32,071 bases of DNA. Origin: an uncultured Caldilineales bacterium. Lineage in GTDB: Bacteria > Chloroflexota > Anaerolineae > JAAEKA01. Of the stretch, positions 1-8,974 are shown piece after piece (the first letter of the stretch is position 1; every line of letters starts with the position of its first letter). The stretch spans positions 1 through 32,071 of the forward strand of contig CALESQ010000088.1 in assembly GCA_937907455.1 (NCBI GenBank), given 5' to 3'. The position numbers and the translations under genes are program-made. Under the pieces are notes generated by a model. It saw only the letters and a list, made by a program, of their open reading frames with translations, was not told the DNA's origin and searched no databases.

Positions 1-53
1 CGTCATGGCCCTGCCCTTACCTGCTCAACTGCCAAAATCGTGAACTACTGAAT

Positions 54-82
54 TTGTCAGACAGCGATAAGAATGCTACACT
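54..82 (+). promoter_or_regulatory. Candidate sigma-70-type promoter of glpF
   Basis: TTGTCA at 54-59 and TACACT at 77-82 are separated by exactly 17 bp, close to the -35/-10 consensus. Transcription would start near 89. The -35 box lies in the half-site TTGTCAGA, which also occurs at 2953-2960 inside the perfect palindrome upstream of glpK, so a shared regulator could act at both sites. That regulator is inference; no regulator gene of the glp type is present in the window. Confidence 0.5.
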
Positions 83-260
83 GCACCTCATTGCAGGCTT
101 GTGCCGAATAAGGCTTACTGATTGGCACTCAGATCAGGCTGTTTTTCCCCTTCTGTTCGCCACGTAGCCTGCCTGCCAGATTTCCCCCTTGGTATTTGTT
201 TTGTATTGGCGCTGCTTGCCAATGCCCCCATTGCGCTCAGGAGGTGTGCTGCTTCGTCGT

Positions 261-296
261 TTGTCTTTATCCCACCCTTGCTTTACACCGATGTAA
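261..296 (+). promoter_or_regulatory. Second candidate glpF promoter with small inverted repeat
   Basis: TTGTCT at 261-266 and TACACC at 284-289 are 17 bp apart, about 45 nt before the glpF start codon. The -10 box overlaps a small inverted repeat, TTACA at 283-287 and TGTAA at 292-296, that could be an operator. The -10 is poorer than that of the upstream candidate, so this is a weaker call. Confidence 0.3.
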
Positions 297-335
297 TCGC
301 GCTCTGTTCACACATTCCATTCAAGGAGGAATCGA

Positions 336-1037
336 ATGTCTATTTTAACTGCCGAAATCATCGGCACGATGTTGCTTATTCTGTTGGGCGATGGTGTGGT
401 TGCCAATGTATTGTTAGGTAAAACCAAAGGTAACAACAGCGGTTGGATCGTCATCACTACGGCATGGGCTTTTGCCGTGTTTGTAGGCGCTTATGCTGCT
501 GTGGCGATGGGTAGTGACGCACACCTAAACCCCGCGGTCACCATTGGCCTGTTTGTTGCCGGCAAGACTCCCGCTTCTGAAGTGCCGATGTATTTGATCG
601 GTGAATTTGTGGGCGCATTCCTGGGAGCTGTGCTGGTGTGGTTGCATTATTTCCCCCATTGGGCCGAGACCAAAGACCCCGGCCTGAAGCTGGCCGTTTT
701 CTCCACCGGCCCGGCCATTCGTAGTACCCTGTGGAACCTCGTTTCTGAAATTATCGGCACCTTTGTGTTGATGTTCGCCATCTTCGCCATCCCGGCGCAG
801 TGGGGTTTGCCCGGCCCGTTCACCGTAGCTCTGGCGGTGTTGGTGATCGGTCTGGCTCTCGGCGGCACCACGGGCTATGCTATCAACCCGGCCCGTGACC
901 TCGGCCCCCGCATCGCCCATGCCATTCTGCCGATCCCCGGCAAGGGCAGCAGCGATTGGGGCTATGCCTGGATCCCCGTAGTTGGCCCCATCATCGGCGC
1001 AGTCATCGCCGCCTTGTTGGCCGGCGCAGTGCTCTAA
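336..1037 (+). CDS. glpF: Glycerol facilitator (MIP/aquaporin family)
   Basis: A 233-residue inner-membrane channel of the major intrinsic protein family, predicted to let glycerol diffuse into the cell. Both half-helix signatures are visible: HLNPAVT (NPA at residues 65-67) and INPARD (NPA at 184-186). The Asp after the second NPA-Arg is typical of glycerol facilitators rather than water-only aquaporins. Alternating hydrophobic segments fit six membrane helices plus two re-entrant loops. The start is set by AAGGAGGA at 323-330, five bases before the ATG. It is the first gene of a glycerol/DHA cluster that continues with dhaK, dhaL and glpK, which supports glycerol as the substrate. The protein is slightly shorter than E. 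coli GlpF but looks complete. Confidence 0.93.
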   Translation: MSILTAEIIGTMLLILLGDGVVANVLLGKTKGNNSGWIVITTAWAFAVFVGAYAAVAMGSDAHLNPAVTIGLFVAGKTPASEVPMYLIGEFVGAFLGAVLVWLHYFPHWAETKDPGLKLAVFSTGPAIRSTLWNLVSEIIGTFVLMFAIFAIPAQWGLPGPFTVALAVLVIGLALGGTTGYAINPARDLGPRIAHAILPIPGKGSSDWGYAWIPVVGPIIGAVIAALLAGAVL

Positions 1038-1053
1038 CTCATATTAATTCCTG

Positions 1054-1090
1054 ACAGCCCTGGCTTCGGATCAAACCGAGCCAGGGCTGT
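1054..1090 (+). terminator. Strong hairpin between glpF and dhaK (terminator or attenuator)
   Basis: The left arm ACAGCCCTGGCTTCGG (1054-1069) pairs with the right arm CCGAGCCAGGGCTGT (1076-1090) around a six-base loop, with one unpaired base in the stem. No T-run follows, so it is more likely a partial terminator, mRNA stabiliser or processing site that uncouples glpF from dhaK than a classical intrinsic terminator. The dhaK ribosome-binding site follows within about ten bases. Confidence 0.55.
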
Positions 1091-1108
1091 TGCTTCAGGA
1101 GAGTTCGC

Positions 1109-2112
1109 ATGAAGAAGCTAATCAACAATCCCGCCAATGTTGTGAAAGAAGCGTTGAAGGGTGTGGCACTGGTCCATGGTGACCAAGTGGCTGTGCACTT
1201 TGATCCTGACTTTATCGCCCGTGTTGAGTCGCCTATTCCGGGCAAGGTTGCTATTGTTTCCGGCGGTGGCAGCGGCCACGAGCCTATGCATGGCGGTTTT
1301 GTCGGCTATGGCATGTTGGATGCAGCTTGCCCCGGTGCTGTGTTCACCTCACCCACGCCCGACCACAGATGCTGGCAGCCACCAAAGCCGTGGATGGCGG
1401 CGCCGGCGTGCTGCACATTGTCAAAAACTACACTGGCGACATTTTGAACTTTGAAATGGCTGCCGAGCTGGCGATGGCTGAAGGCATCGAGATAGAAAGT
1501 GTGGTGATTGATGACGATGTGGCCGTGCAGGATAGCCTGTATACCGCAGGACGTCGCGGCGTAGGCACCACCGTGCTGGCCGAGAAGATCTGCGGCGCGG
1601 CTGCTGAAGCCGGTAAAAGCCTGAAAGAAGTGGCCGACCTGTGTCGCAAGGTCAACGGCTGGGGCCGCAGCATGGGCATGGCGCTCACTTCCTGCACCGT
1701 GCCGCACGCTGGTCAGCCTACTTTCGATCTGCCGGAAGACCAGATGGAAATCGGTATCGGCATCCACGGTGAGCCGGGCCGCGTGCGCATGGCGCTGAAG
1801 GGCGCGGATGAGATCACCGAAATGCTGGCGATGCCCATCATCAAAGATCTGCCCTTTGCAGCGGGCGACAAGGTCATTGTGATGGTCAACGGCATGGGCG
1901 GTACACCGCTGATTGAGCTGTACATTGTCTATAGCAAGCTGGCGGAAATCTGCGCTGCCCACGGCATCGAGATCGCCCGTTCGCTGGTGGGCAACTACAT
2001 CACCTCGCTGGAGATGGCCGGTTGCTCCATTACTTTGCTCAAAGCCGATGACGAAATTCTCGGCTATTGGGATGCACCTGTCAAAACCCCCGGCCTGCGC
2101 TGGGGCATGTAG
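1109..2112 (+). pseudogene. dhaK: Dihydroxyacetone kinase substrate-binding subunit DhaK, frameshifted as sequenced
   Basis: DhaK binds dihydroxyacetone covalently through a histidine and presents it to DhaL-ADP for phosphorylation to DHAP. The first 85 codons read in one frame (GGGSGHEPMHGGF, then FTSPTPD), then the family sequence resumes with QMLAA in another frame from 1366. Bases 1364-1365 (CA) are extra relative to the usual PTPDQM motif, so a CA dinucleotide duplication is the simplest explanation. Joined, the product is about 333 residues, the family's normal length, with PHAGQP and the substrate-binding His in GIGIHGEPG near residue 219. The ATG follows CAGGAGAG at a good distance. 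Every other part is well conserved, so a sequencing error or very recent mutation is likelier than old decay. The stop codon is embedded in a short tandem-repeat array. Confidence 0.88.
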
Positions 2113-2264
2113 AGAAGTAGACAGGTAGACAGGTAGACAGGTAGACAGGGAGAGGTTGTTCTTGTCTGCTGGCTATATCCATGTATACACGTATCCGTGT
2201 GTACTTGTATACTTGTCTCCGTGTGTACTTGTATACTTGTCTCCATGTGTACTTGGATAGTTCC
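2109..2264. repeat. Octamer repeat element between dhaK and dhaL
   Basis: The first part is a degenerate unit GTAGAGAA (2109-2116) holding the dhaK stop codon, then four perfect tandem GTAGACAG units (2117-2148). After a 24-base spacer (2149-2172) come about eleven octamers ending at 2264, such as GTACTTGT, ATACTTGT and CTCCGTGT, with a 24-bp higher-order period. Read on the other strand these are GTAYACAA-type units, the same consensus in inverted orientation. The RNA could fold the two arrays against each other. The element ends only a few bases before the dhaL start. A closely similar element lies at 19108-19204. Confidence 0.85.
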
Positions 2265-2268
2265 CTGA

Positions 2269-2912
2269 ATGAGGCCCAGCGTGGTAACACGAGACGACAT
2301 CTTCGCTTGGTTACGCTGTTTCCGGCAAACCATCGGCGATAACAAAGAGTACCTCACCCGGCTCGATTCGGCCATTGGCGATGCCGACCACGGGGCCAAC
2401 ATGGATCGCGGCTTTGGCGCAGTGGTGGACAAACTACCTTCGCTGGCCGATAAGGACCTGGGCGCTATTTTGAAAGCAGTTGGCATGACGCTGATCTCGA
2501 CGGTTGGCGGTGCCGGTGGCCCGCTGTACGGCACTTGGTTTATGCGTGCCGGTGTGGCGCTGGATGGCAAACAGGAAGCTTCGGCGCAGGATTTGTTGGC
2601 AGCTTTCGAGGCCGGATTGGCCGGTGTGCAGCAGCGCGGCAAGGCCACTACCGGCGAAAAAACCATGTTGGATGCCCTGGCTCCAGCTTGCCAGGCTCTG
2701 CAGGGCGCGTTGGCTCAAGGCGAAAGCGCAGCGGCGGCTTTGCAAATGGCGGCGGAGGCCGCCGAACAGGGCGCTGCCGCCACTATTCCAATGTTGGCTA
2801 CCAAAGGCCGCGCCAGTTACCTGGGTGAGCGCAGCATCGGCCACCAGGACCCGGCGCAACGTCGTCATCTTTCCTGTTGCGTTGCGCGGCGCAAACACTC
2901 GCCAATGCCTGA
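2269..2912 (+). pseudogene. dhaL: Dihydroxyacetone kinase ADP-binding subunit DhaL, frameshifted near its C terminus
   Basis: DhaL carries tightly bound ADP, receives phosphate from DhaM and passes it to DHA on DhaK. Visible family hallmarks are the Mg-ADP aspartates of LDSAIGDADHG (Asp33, Asp38, Asp40), VGGAGGPLYGTWF and KGRASYLGERSIGHQDP. At 2854-2855 one G is missing from the codon for the conserved Gly of DPGATS. If restored, the frame gives GATSSSFLLRCAAQTLANA and a stop at 2910-2912, about 214 residues, matching the family. As sequenced the frame runs on to 3009 into glpK with unrelated residues. The start is uncertain: ATG at 2269 has no clear Shine-Dalgarno, and GTG at 2281 is possible; the preceding DNA is repeat array. 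Confidence 0.85.
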
Positions 2913-2913
2913 A

Positions 2914-2971
2914 TCAACTGCCGAAATCGCAAAGCTTGCTTTGCCGCATAGATTGTCAGAACGTTCTGACA
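2914..2971 (+). promoter_or_regulatory. Perfect 18-bp palindrome and shared 16-mer upstream of glpK
   Basis: TGTCAGAACGTTCTGACA at 2954-2971 is a perfect palindrome ending 22 bases before the glpK start. Upstream, TCAACTGCCGAAATCG (2914-2929) matches 25-40 in front of glpF at 15 of 16 positions, and both are followed by TTGTCAGA (at 2953-2960 and 54-61). This suggests a common operator for the glpF and glpK transcripts. I find no clear -35/-10 pair here. The 4-bp spacer of a Gram-positive SOS box is absent, so a LexA site is unlikely. Confidence 0.55.
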
Positions 2972-2993
2972 CCTCGAACAAAGGAGTTCCCCC

Positions 2994-4487
<1,494 letters not shown>

Positions 4488-4508
4488 AACACGACAGGTT
4501 AGCTTTTT

Positions 4509-4584
4509 GGCCGGACACCGGTGATGTCGGGCGTGTGAGCGTTCGCTTTCGCCCGCGCCGCCGGTTGTCCGGCCTGCTTTTTTG
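4509..4584 (+). terminator. Composite hairpin with T-run between glpK and glpA
   Basis: GGCCGGACACCGG (4509-4521) pairs with CCGGTTGTCCGGCC (4561-4574) with one bulged base; the 39-base interior contains a second stem (GGGCG/CGCCC). A CTTTTTTGG run follows at once. This fits a rho-independent terminator or attenuator that separates the glpF-dhaKL-glpK part from glpABC, although the large interior loop is unusual. Confidence 0.6.
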
Positions 4585-4620
4585 GCCGATGCCTGCGCGT
4601 TTTGCCGAAGGAGGCAACGC

Positions 4621-6396
4621 ATGAAACGCATTGAGACCGAAATTCTGGTAATTGGCGGGGGCGCCACCGGTACCGGAGTTGCCTGGGATGCGGCCCTGCG
4701 CGGCTTCAAGGTGGTGTTGATCGAGCGCCGCGACCTGACTCATGGCACCACAGGGCGCTATCACGGTTTGCTGCACAGCGGCGGGCGCTATGTGGTGAAA
4801 GACCCGCAAAGCGCGGTAGAGTGCATTCATGAAAACAGAATTCTGCGCAAAACCCACGCCCATTGTATCGAAGACACGGGCGGATTTTTTGTTGTCACCC
4901 CCGAAGACGAAGGTCCTTATCCCGATAAATTTGTTGAAGGCTGCGCGGCCACCGGTGTACCCTGCCATGAGATCAGCATTGCCGCTGCATTGCGCCGCGA
5001 GCCGCTGCTCAACCCGCGCATCAGCCGCGTGTTCGAGGTTCCTGACGGCTCATCCGACAGCTTTTTGGCGACACACGCCACCGCACAGGCTGCACGTCAG
5101 GCTGGCGCGCAGTTGCTTATCTACCACGAACTGTACAGTCTGATTATCGAAGGTGCAGCGGAGAACGGCACGCAACGCGTGTTGGGGGCGCGTGTCCACG
5201 ATGCCGCCAAAGGGCACGATGTGGAAATTCGCGCTGCATTGACCATCAACGCCACCGGCGCCTGGGCCGGACAGGTGACCGCTATGGCAGGCATTCGCAT
5301 TAGCGTGATCCCCGGCAAGGGCACCATGGTAGCCATGAACCATCGCGCCCTGAACACGGTGGTAAACCGCTGCAAAATGCCTGCAGACGGCGACATTATC
5401 GTGCCGGTGCATACCGTGGCGGTGATCGGCACCACCGATGAGCGCGTAGCCGACCCCGAAAACCTGCGCATTGAGCCGTGGGAGGTCAACTTGATGCTGG
5501 AGGAGGGCGACAAGATGGTGCCGGGTCTCAGCCGGGCGCGCGTGGTGCGCGCCTGGGCCGGGGTGCGTCCGCTCTATCAGGAAGACTACGCCGGAGCAAG
5601 CCGTGACGCCACGCGCAAATTTGCTTTGCTGGACCACCGTGAGCGTCACAACGTGGCCGGCTTTATCACCATCACTGGCGGTAAATGGACTACCTTCCGC
5701 CTGATGGCCGAAAAAACGGTGGATATGGCCGCCGAACACCTGGGGACGCGCCGCCCCTGCACCACCGCCTCAACGTCGGTGCCCGGCACGCAGCAGGGAG
5801 CTTACTGGCTGGGCCATCGCTTGCACGAAATTGAAGAAAATGCCCTGCAGGGCGAGCTGATCTGCGAATGCGAGCTGGTGACGCGCGCTATGCTGGAAAA
5901 CGCAGCACGCCAGAACCCCACCATCACCCTGGATGATCTGCGCCGCGATGTGCGCCTGGGGATGGGGCCATGTCAGGGCGGTTTTTGCACCTATCGCGCC
6001 GTGGGCATTGTGCACGCCCTGGGTCAGGCGGGCGTGTGGCAAGGCGATGCCGGGCATCAAACCCACGCCGCAGAAGAGTGGGATGTAGCCATGATGCAAT
6101 CACCGGCGCATAATGTGGCAGAGAGCAGCCCGCAGCAGGGAACGGCAGACAGGGCAGAGACCTGCACGCCGCGGCTTTTTAACCCCAATTTGCTGTTACG
6201 CGACTTTTTACAGGAACGCTGGAAGGGCGTGCTGCCGATTTTGTGGGGCAGGCAACTTAAACAGGAACGGCTGGATGAGCTGATCTATCTGGCGGTGCTA
6301 AACGCTGACCACCTGCCGGACGCGGCGCTGACCAGCCCGCTTTCCGAGTTCTATCGCTTCGACACTACGCCCAACGACAAAGAGGTGCGCGCATGA
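4621..6396 (+). CDS. glpA: Anaerobic glycerol-3-phosphate dehydrogenase subunit A (FAD catalytic subunit)
   Basis: Oxidises glycerol-3-phosphate to DHAP with FAD, passing electrons to GlpB/GlpC and the quinone pool. The dinucleotide-binding GGGATGTG is at residues 12-19 and the family signature TTGRYHGLLHSGGRYVVKD follows near residue 43. From about residue 414, ICECE and the later MGPCQGGFC supply four cysteines of a BFD-like [2Fe-2S] domain, typical of GlpA and absent from plain GlpD. The start at 4621 is chosen for AAGGAGG at 4608-4614; an in-frame start at 4582 would read through the upstream hairpin region. At 591 residues it is somewhat longer than E. coli GlpA. It overlaps glpB by four bases (ATGA), implying translational coupling. 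Confidence 0.94.
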   Translation: MKRIETEILVIGGGATGTGVAWDAALRGFKVVLIERRDLTHGTTGRYHGLLHSGGRYVVKDPQSAVECIHENRILRKTHAHCIEDTGGFFVVTPEDEGPYPDKFVEGCAATGVPCHEISIAAALRREPLLNPRISRVFEVPDGSSDSFLATHATAQAARQAGAQLLIYHELYSLIIEGAAENGTQRVLGARVHDAAKGHDVEIRAALTINATGAWAGQVTAMAGIRISVIPGKGTMVAMNHRALNTVVNRCKMPADGDIIVPVHTVAVIGTTDERVADPENLRIEPWEVNLMLEEGDKMVPGLSRARVVRAWAGVRPLYQEDYAGASRDATRKFALLDHRERHNVAGFITITGGKWTTFRLMAEKTVDMAAEHLGTRRPCTTASTSVPGTQQGAYWLGHRLHEIEENALQGELICECELVTRAMLENAARQNPTITLDDLRRDVRLGMGPCQGGFCTYRAVGIVHALGQAGVWQGDAGHQTHAAEEWDVAMMQSPAHNVAESSPQQGTADRAETCTPRLFNPNLLLRDFLQERWKGVLPILWGRQLKQERLDELIYLAVLNADHLPDAALTSPLSEFYRFDTTPNDKEVRA

Positions 6397-7670
6397 ACAC
6401 CAACACGTCTCGCGGCGAAGCCGATCTGCTGGTGATCGGCGCTGGATTGAGCGGTTTGATGGCCGCATGGCAGGCGGCACGCGCTGGTCTGCGTGTGCAT
6501 GTGATTGCTAAAGGTGCGCCGTCGCTGCACTGGACGGCCGGCACGGTGGATGTGCTGGGCTACATGGCTGCGGCTTCTGCTACAGCGGTTGCCGATCCAA
6601 TGAACGCCTTGAGTGCCTTACCCGGCTATCACCCCTACAGCTTGCTGGGCGCGGCACAGGTGCGCGCTGCGCTGGCTGATTTTCTGGCGCTGACCGAAGC
6701 CGCGGGCCTGCCCTATGTACAAGGTGACGGCAACTGGCTGCTGCCCAGCGCGGTTGGCGCATTGCGTCCTACCTGGCTGACGCCACAGGCACAGGCCGCG
6801 GGTGATGCGCGCCGCACCGCGCCGATGCTGATTGTAGGGTTCAGCGGTTTGCGCGATTTCTATCCGCACCTGATTGCGGAAAATCTGGGCAAGCAGGGTG
6901 TGCCAGCCCGTGCTGCCATGCTGCCGCTGGAGCTTATCAGCACGGCGCGCGACCGCAATGCCATCCATTTGGCCCATGCACTGGATGAGCCGCAACGTCA
7001 TCAGGCGCTTGGTCGGGCGCTCAGGCAACTGGTGCAACCCGGTGAGCGCATTGGCCTGCCGGCTTTGCTGGGTTTGGAGGATCACGGCGCGACCTGGGCT
7101 GCCCTGCAAAGCGCCGCCGGCGCGGCGCTGTTCGAGATCCCTATGCTGCCGCCCAGTGTGCCCGGCACGCGGCTGTTTCAGGCCATTCGCCGTAGCCTGC
7201 GCGACCTGGGCGTGCGTGTGGATATGGGGATCGAGGCGATTCGCAGCCACACCGCGGCAGGCCGCATCGAATGGGTTGAGACGGCCACCAGCGCCCGCCC
7301 TATGCGCCTGAGCGCAGCCTGTTATCTGCTGGCAAGCGGCGGTGTTTTGGGCGGTGGCTTCGATAGCGACCATACCGGCCGTATGCGCGAGGTGGTTTTC
7401 GATCTGCCGCTCACTGTTCCGCAGCGGCGTTCGCATTGGTTCCGCGCCGAGTTTATGCACCCAGCCGGACAGCCGGTGTTTCAGGGAGGTGTGGCAGTAA
7501 CCGCAGCCATGCAGCCCTGCCATCCCGATGATCCGGCGCAACCGCTTTATGCTAATTTGTGGGCTGCGGGCGGGGTGCTGGCCGGTGCTGATCCTATTCA
7601 GGAACGCAGTTTGGAGGGCATTGCCCTGACCAGCGGCTGGGCGGTTGCCCAGGCTCTGGCGCGACGGTAG
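6393..7670 (+). CDS. glpB: Anaerobic glycerol-3-phosphate dehydrogenase subunit B
   Basis: A 425-residue flavoprotein of the GlpB family, thought to mediate electron transfer between GlpA and the iron-sulfur subunit GlpC. The N-terminal nucleotide-binding motif GAGLSGL begins near residue 16, and GTVDVLGYM is a GlpB-type sequence. The C-terminal region has YANLWAAGGVLAGADPIQE, where the flavin is usually contacted, followed by GIALTSGWAVAQAL. The start overlaps the glpA stop in ATGA, and glpC follows after 12 bases, so the three subunits are co-translated. Identification rests on family motifs plus the canonical A-B-C order. Confidence 0.92.
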   Translation: MNTNTSRGEADLLVIGAGLSGLMAAWQAARAGLRVHVIAKGAPSLHWTAGTVDVLGYMAAASATAVADPMNALSALPGYHPYSLLGAAQVRAALADFLALTEAAGLPYVQGDGNWLLPSAVGALRPTWLTPQAQAAGDARRTAPMLIVGFSGLRDFYPHLIAENLGKQGVPARAAMLPLELISTARDRNAIHLAHALDEPQRHQALGRALRQLVQPGERIGLPALLGLEDHGATWAALQSAAGAALFEIPMLPPSVPGTRLFQAIRRSLRDLGVRVDMGIEAIRSHTAAGRIEWVETATSARPMRLSAACYLLASGGVLGGGFDSDHTGRMREVVFDLPLTVPQRRSHWFRAEFMHPAGQPVFQGGVAVTAAMQPCHPDDPAQPLYANLWAAGGVLAGADPIQERSLEGIALTSGWAVAQALARR

Positions 7671-7682
7671 CAGGAGCACGCT

Positions 7683-8957
7683 ATGTCATCTTTTACTACA
7701 TCCTGGCAATCGGCCGGACCATCGCTTGATGAGTGCATCAAATGCAATATCTGCACGGTGTATTGTCCGGTGGCAGCAGTGACCGATAAATTTCACGGCC
7801 CGAAGTATTCTGGCCCGCAGGCGCAGCGTTTTCGCGAAAATGGGCAGCCGCAGTCGCCTGATCATTCGGTGGATTATTGTTCCGGCTGCCGCGTGTGCAA
7901 TGAAGTGTGCCCTACCGGCGTGCGCATCGCTGAGATCAACACGCGGGCGCGTGCCGCGCTGGCTGCTCAGCAGGGCATTCCGCTGCGTAACCGCCTGCTT
8001 GGGCGCAGCGATTTGTTGGGCAAGATGGGCATGATCGCGCCTGGCCTGGCTAACTTTGCCATGAACAATGGCTTGGTGCGCGCTGTGGCCGAGGGAGTGA
8101 TGGGCATCTCCAAAGGCGCGCAGATGCCGCGCTGGAGTACGCAGGGCACCTTTGCCGCATGGCTGAAGCGTAGCGCGGCCAGACGGCTAAAATCTGCCGA
8201 TAAGGTGGTGTATTTCCACGGCTGTTCTACCATGTACTATGAACCCTATGTGGGCCAGGCAGCGGTGGCGGTGTTTGAACATAACGGCTTTGAGGTGCTT
8301 GTGCCGGAGCAGGGTTGTTGCGGGCTGCCGTTGCTGAATAATGCCGAATTTGCCGCAGCCGAGGGGTATCACGAACGCAATTTAGATTATCTGACACCCT
8401 ATGCGCAGCAGGGCTATCCGATCATCGGCACCAGCACCAGTTGTACGCTGACGTTGAAGGAAGAAGCGCCGGATATGCTGGATATTCACACACCGGCCGC
8501 GCACGATCTGGCGCTGGCGGTGTGGGATATGTTTGAGTGGTTGCGCGATCTGTACCAGGCGGGGCAGTTGCGTACAGATTTTAACGCATTGCCGTTGGTG
8601 CTGCCCTATCATCCGCCCTGTCAGTATCGTGCTCATCATCTCGGCTCGCCGGTGATGGATATTTTGACCCTGATTCCGCAGCTTGATGTGCGCGAAAGCG
8701 CGGCGCGTTGCTGCGGTGGCGCGGGAACCTACGTCTATAAAAAAGAGAAATATCAGATTGCCATGGACGTGGGGCAAGAGTTGTTCGACTTCGTCGCAGA
8801 GCAGGGGGCAGATGTGACGGTGACGGCCTGCACCTCGGAGACCTGTCGCTGGCACATTGAATCGGCCACGCATATCCCCTGCCGCCATCCCATCGAGGTA
8901 CTGGCCGCGGCGTACGGCCTGTATGACCTGCACGCGCGCCGTCTGCTCAAAGAATAA
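7683..8957 (+). CDS. glpC: Anaerobic glycerol-3-phosphate dehydrogenase subunit C (iron-sulfur, CCG-domain)
   Basis: The membrane-associated electron-transfer subunit of GlpABC. Two 4Fe-4S ferredoxin motifs stand near the N terminus: CIKCNICTVYCP and CSGCRVCNEVCP. They are followed by two cysteine-rich CCG domains, recognised by CCGLPLLNNAEF and CCGGAGTYVYK, of the type found in heterodisulfide reductase B and lactate-utilisation proteins. At 424 residues it is of ordinary size for GlpC. A CAGGAGC ribosome-binding site precedes the ATG. The FBPase gene follows after 17 bases with its own ribosome-binding site, so both are probably in one transcript. Confidence 0.94.
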   Translation: MSSFTTSWQSAGPSLDECIKCNICTVYCPVAAVTDKFHGPKYSGPQAQRFRENGQPQSPDHSVDYCSGCRVCNEVCPTGVRIAEINTRARAALAAQQGIPLRNRLLGRSDLLGKMGMIAPGLANFAMNNGLVRAVAEGVMGISKGAQMPRWSTQGTFAAWLKRSAARRLKSADKVVYFHGCSTMYYEPYVGQAAVAVFEHNGFEVLVPEQGCCGLPLLNNAEFAAAEGYHERNLDYLTPYAQQGYPIIGTSTSCTLTLKEEAPDMLDIHTPAAHDLALAVWDMFEWLRDLYQAGQLRTDFNALPLVLPYHPPCQYRAHHLGSPVMDILTLIPQLDVRESAARCCGGAGTYVYKKEKYQIAMDVGQELFDFVAEQGADVTVTACTSETCRWHIESATHIPCRHPIEVLAAAYGLYDLHARRLLKE

Positions 8958-8974
8958 ACAAAGAGGTTTAGACT

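Larger units (their letters stand above)
1..335 (+). other. Gene-free leader region upstream of glpF
   Basis: No convincing gene lies in these 335 bases. Reading frames here are short and resemble no family I recognise. The stretch holds a near-consensus promoter at 54-82 and a second candidate at 261-289. If the first is used, the glpF mRNA would have a leader of roughly 245 nt, long enough for a regulatory RNA structure, but I recognise no known riboswitch. The 16-mer at 25-40 (TCAACTGCCAAAATCG) recurs with one mismatch at 2914-2929 in front of glpK. Confidence 0.6.

Noticed and set aside
1364..1371. Programmed ribosomal frameshift in dhaK
   Set aside because: No slippery heptamer or downstream structure is evident; a CA duplication explains the shift more simply.
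2064..2666. 200-residue reading frame on the minus strand across the dhaK-dhaL gap
   Set aside because: Its middle is translated octamer repeat and the rest is antisense to dhaL; no family resemblance.
2954..2971. LexA/SOS box before glpK
   Set aside because: The GAAC and GTTC halves abut, without the four-base spacer of the Gram-positive SOS box, and glpK is not an SOS gene.
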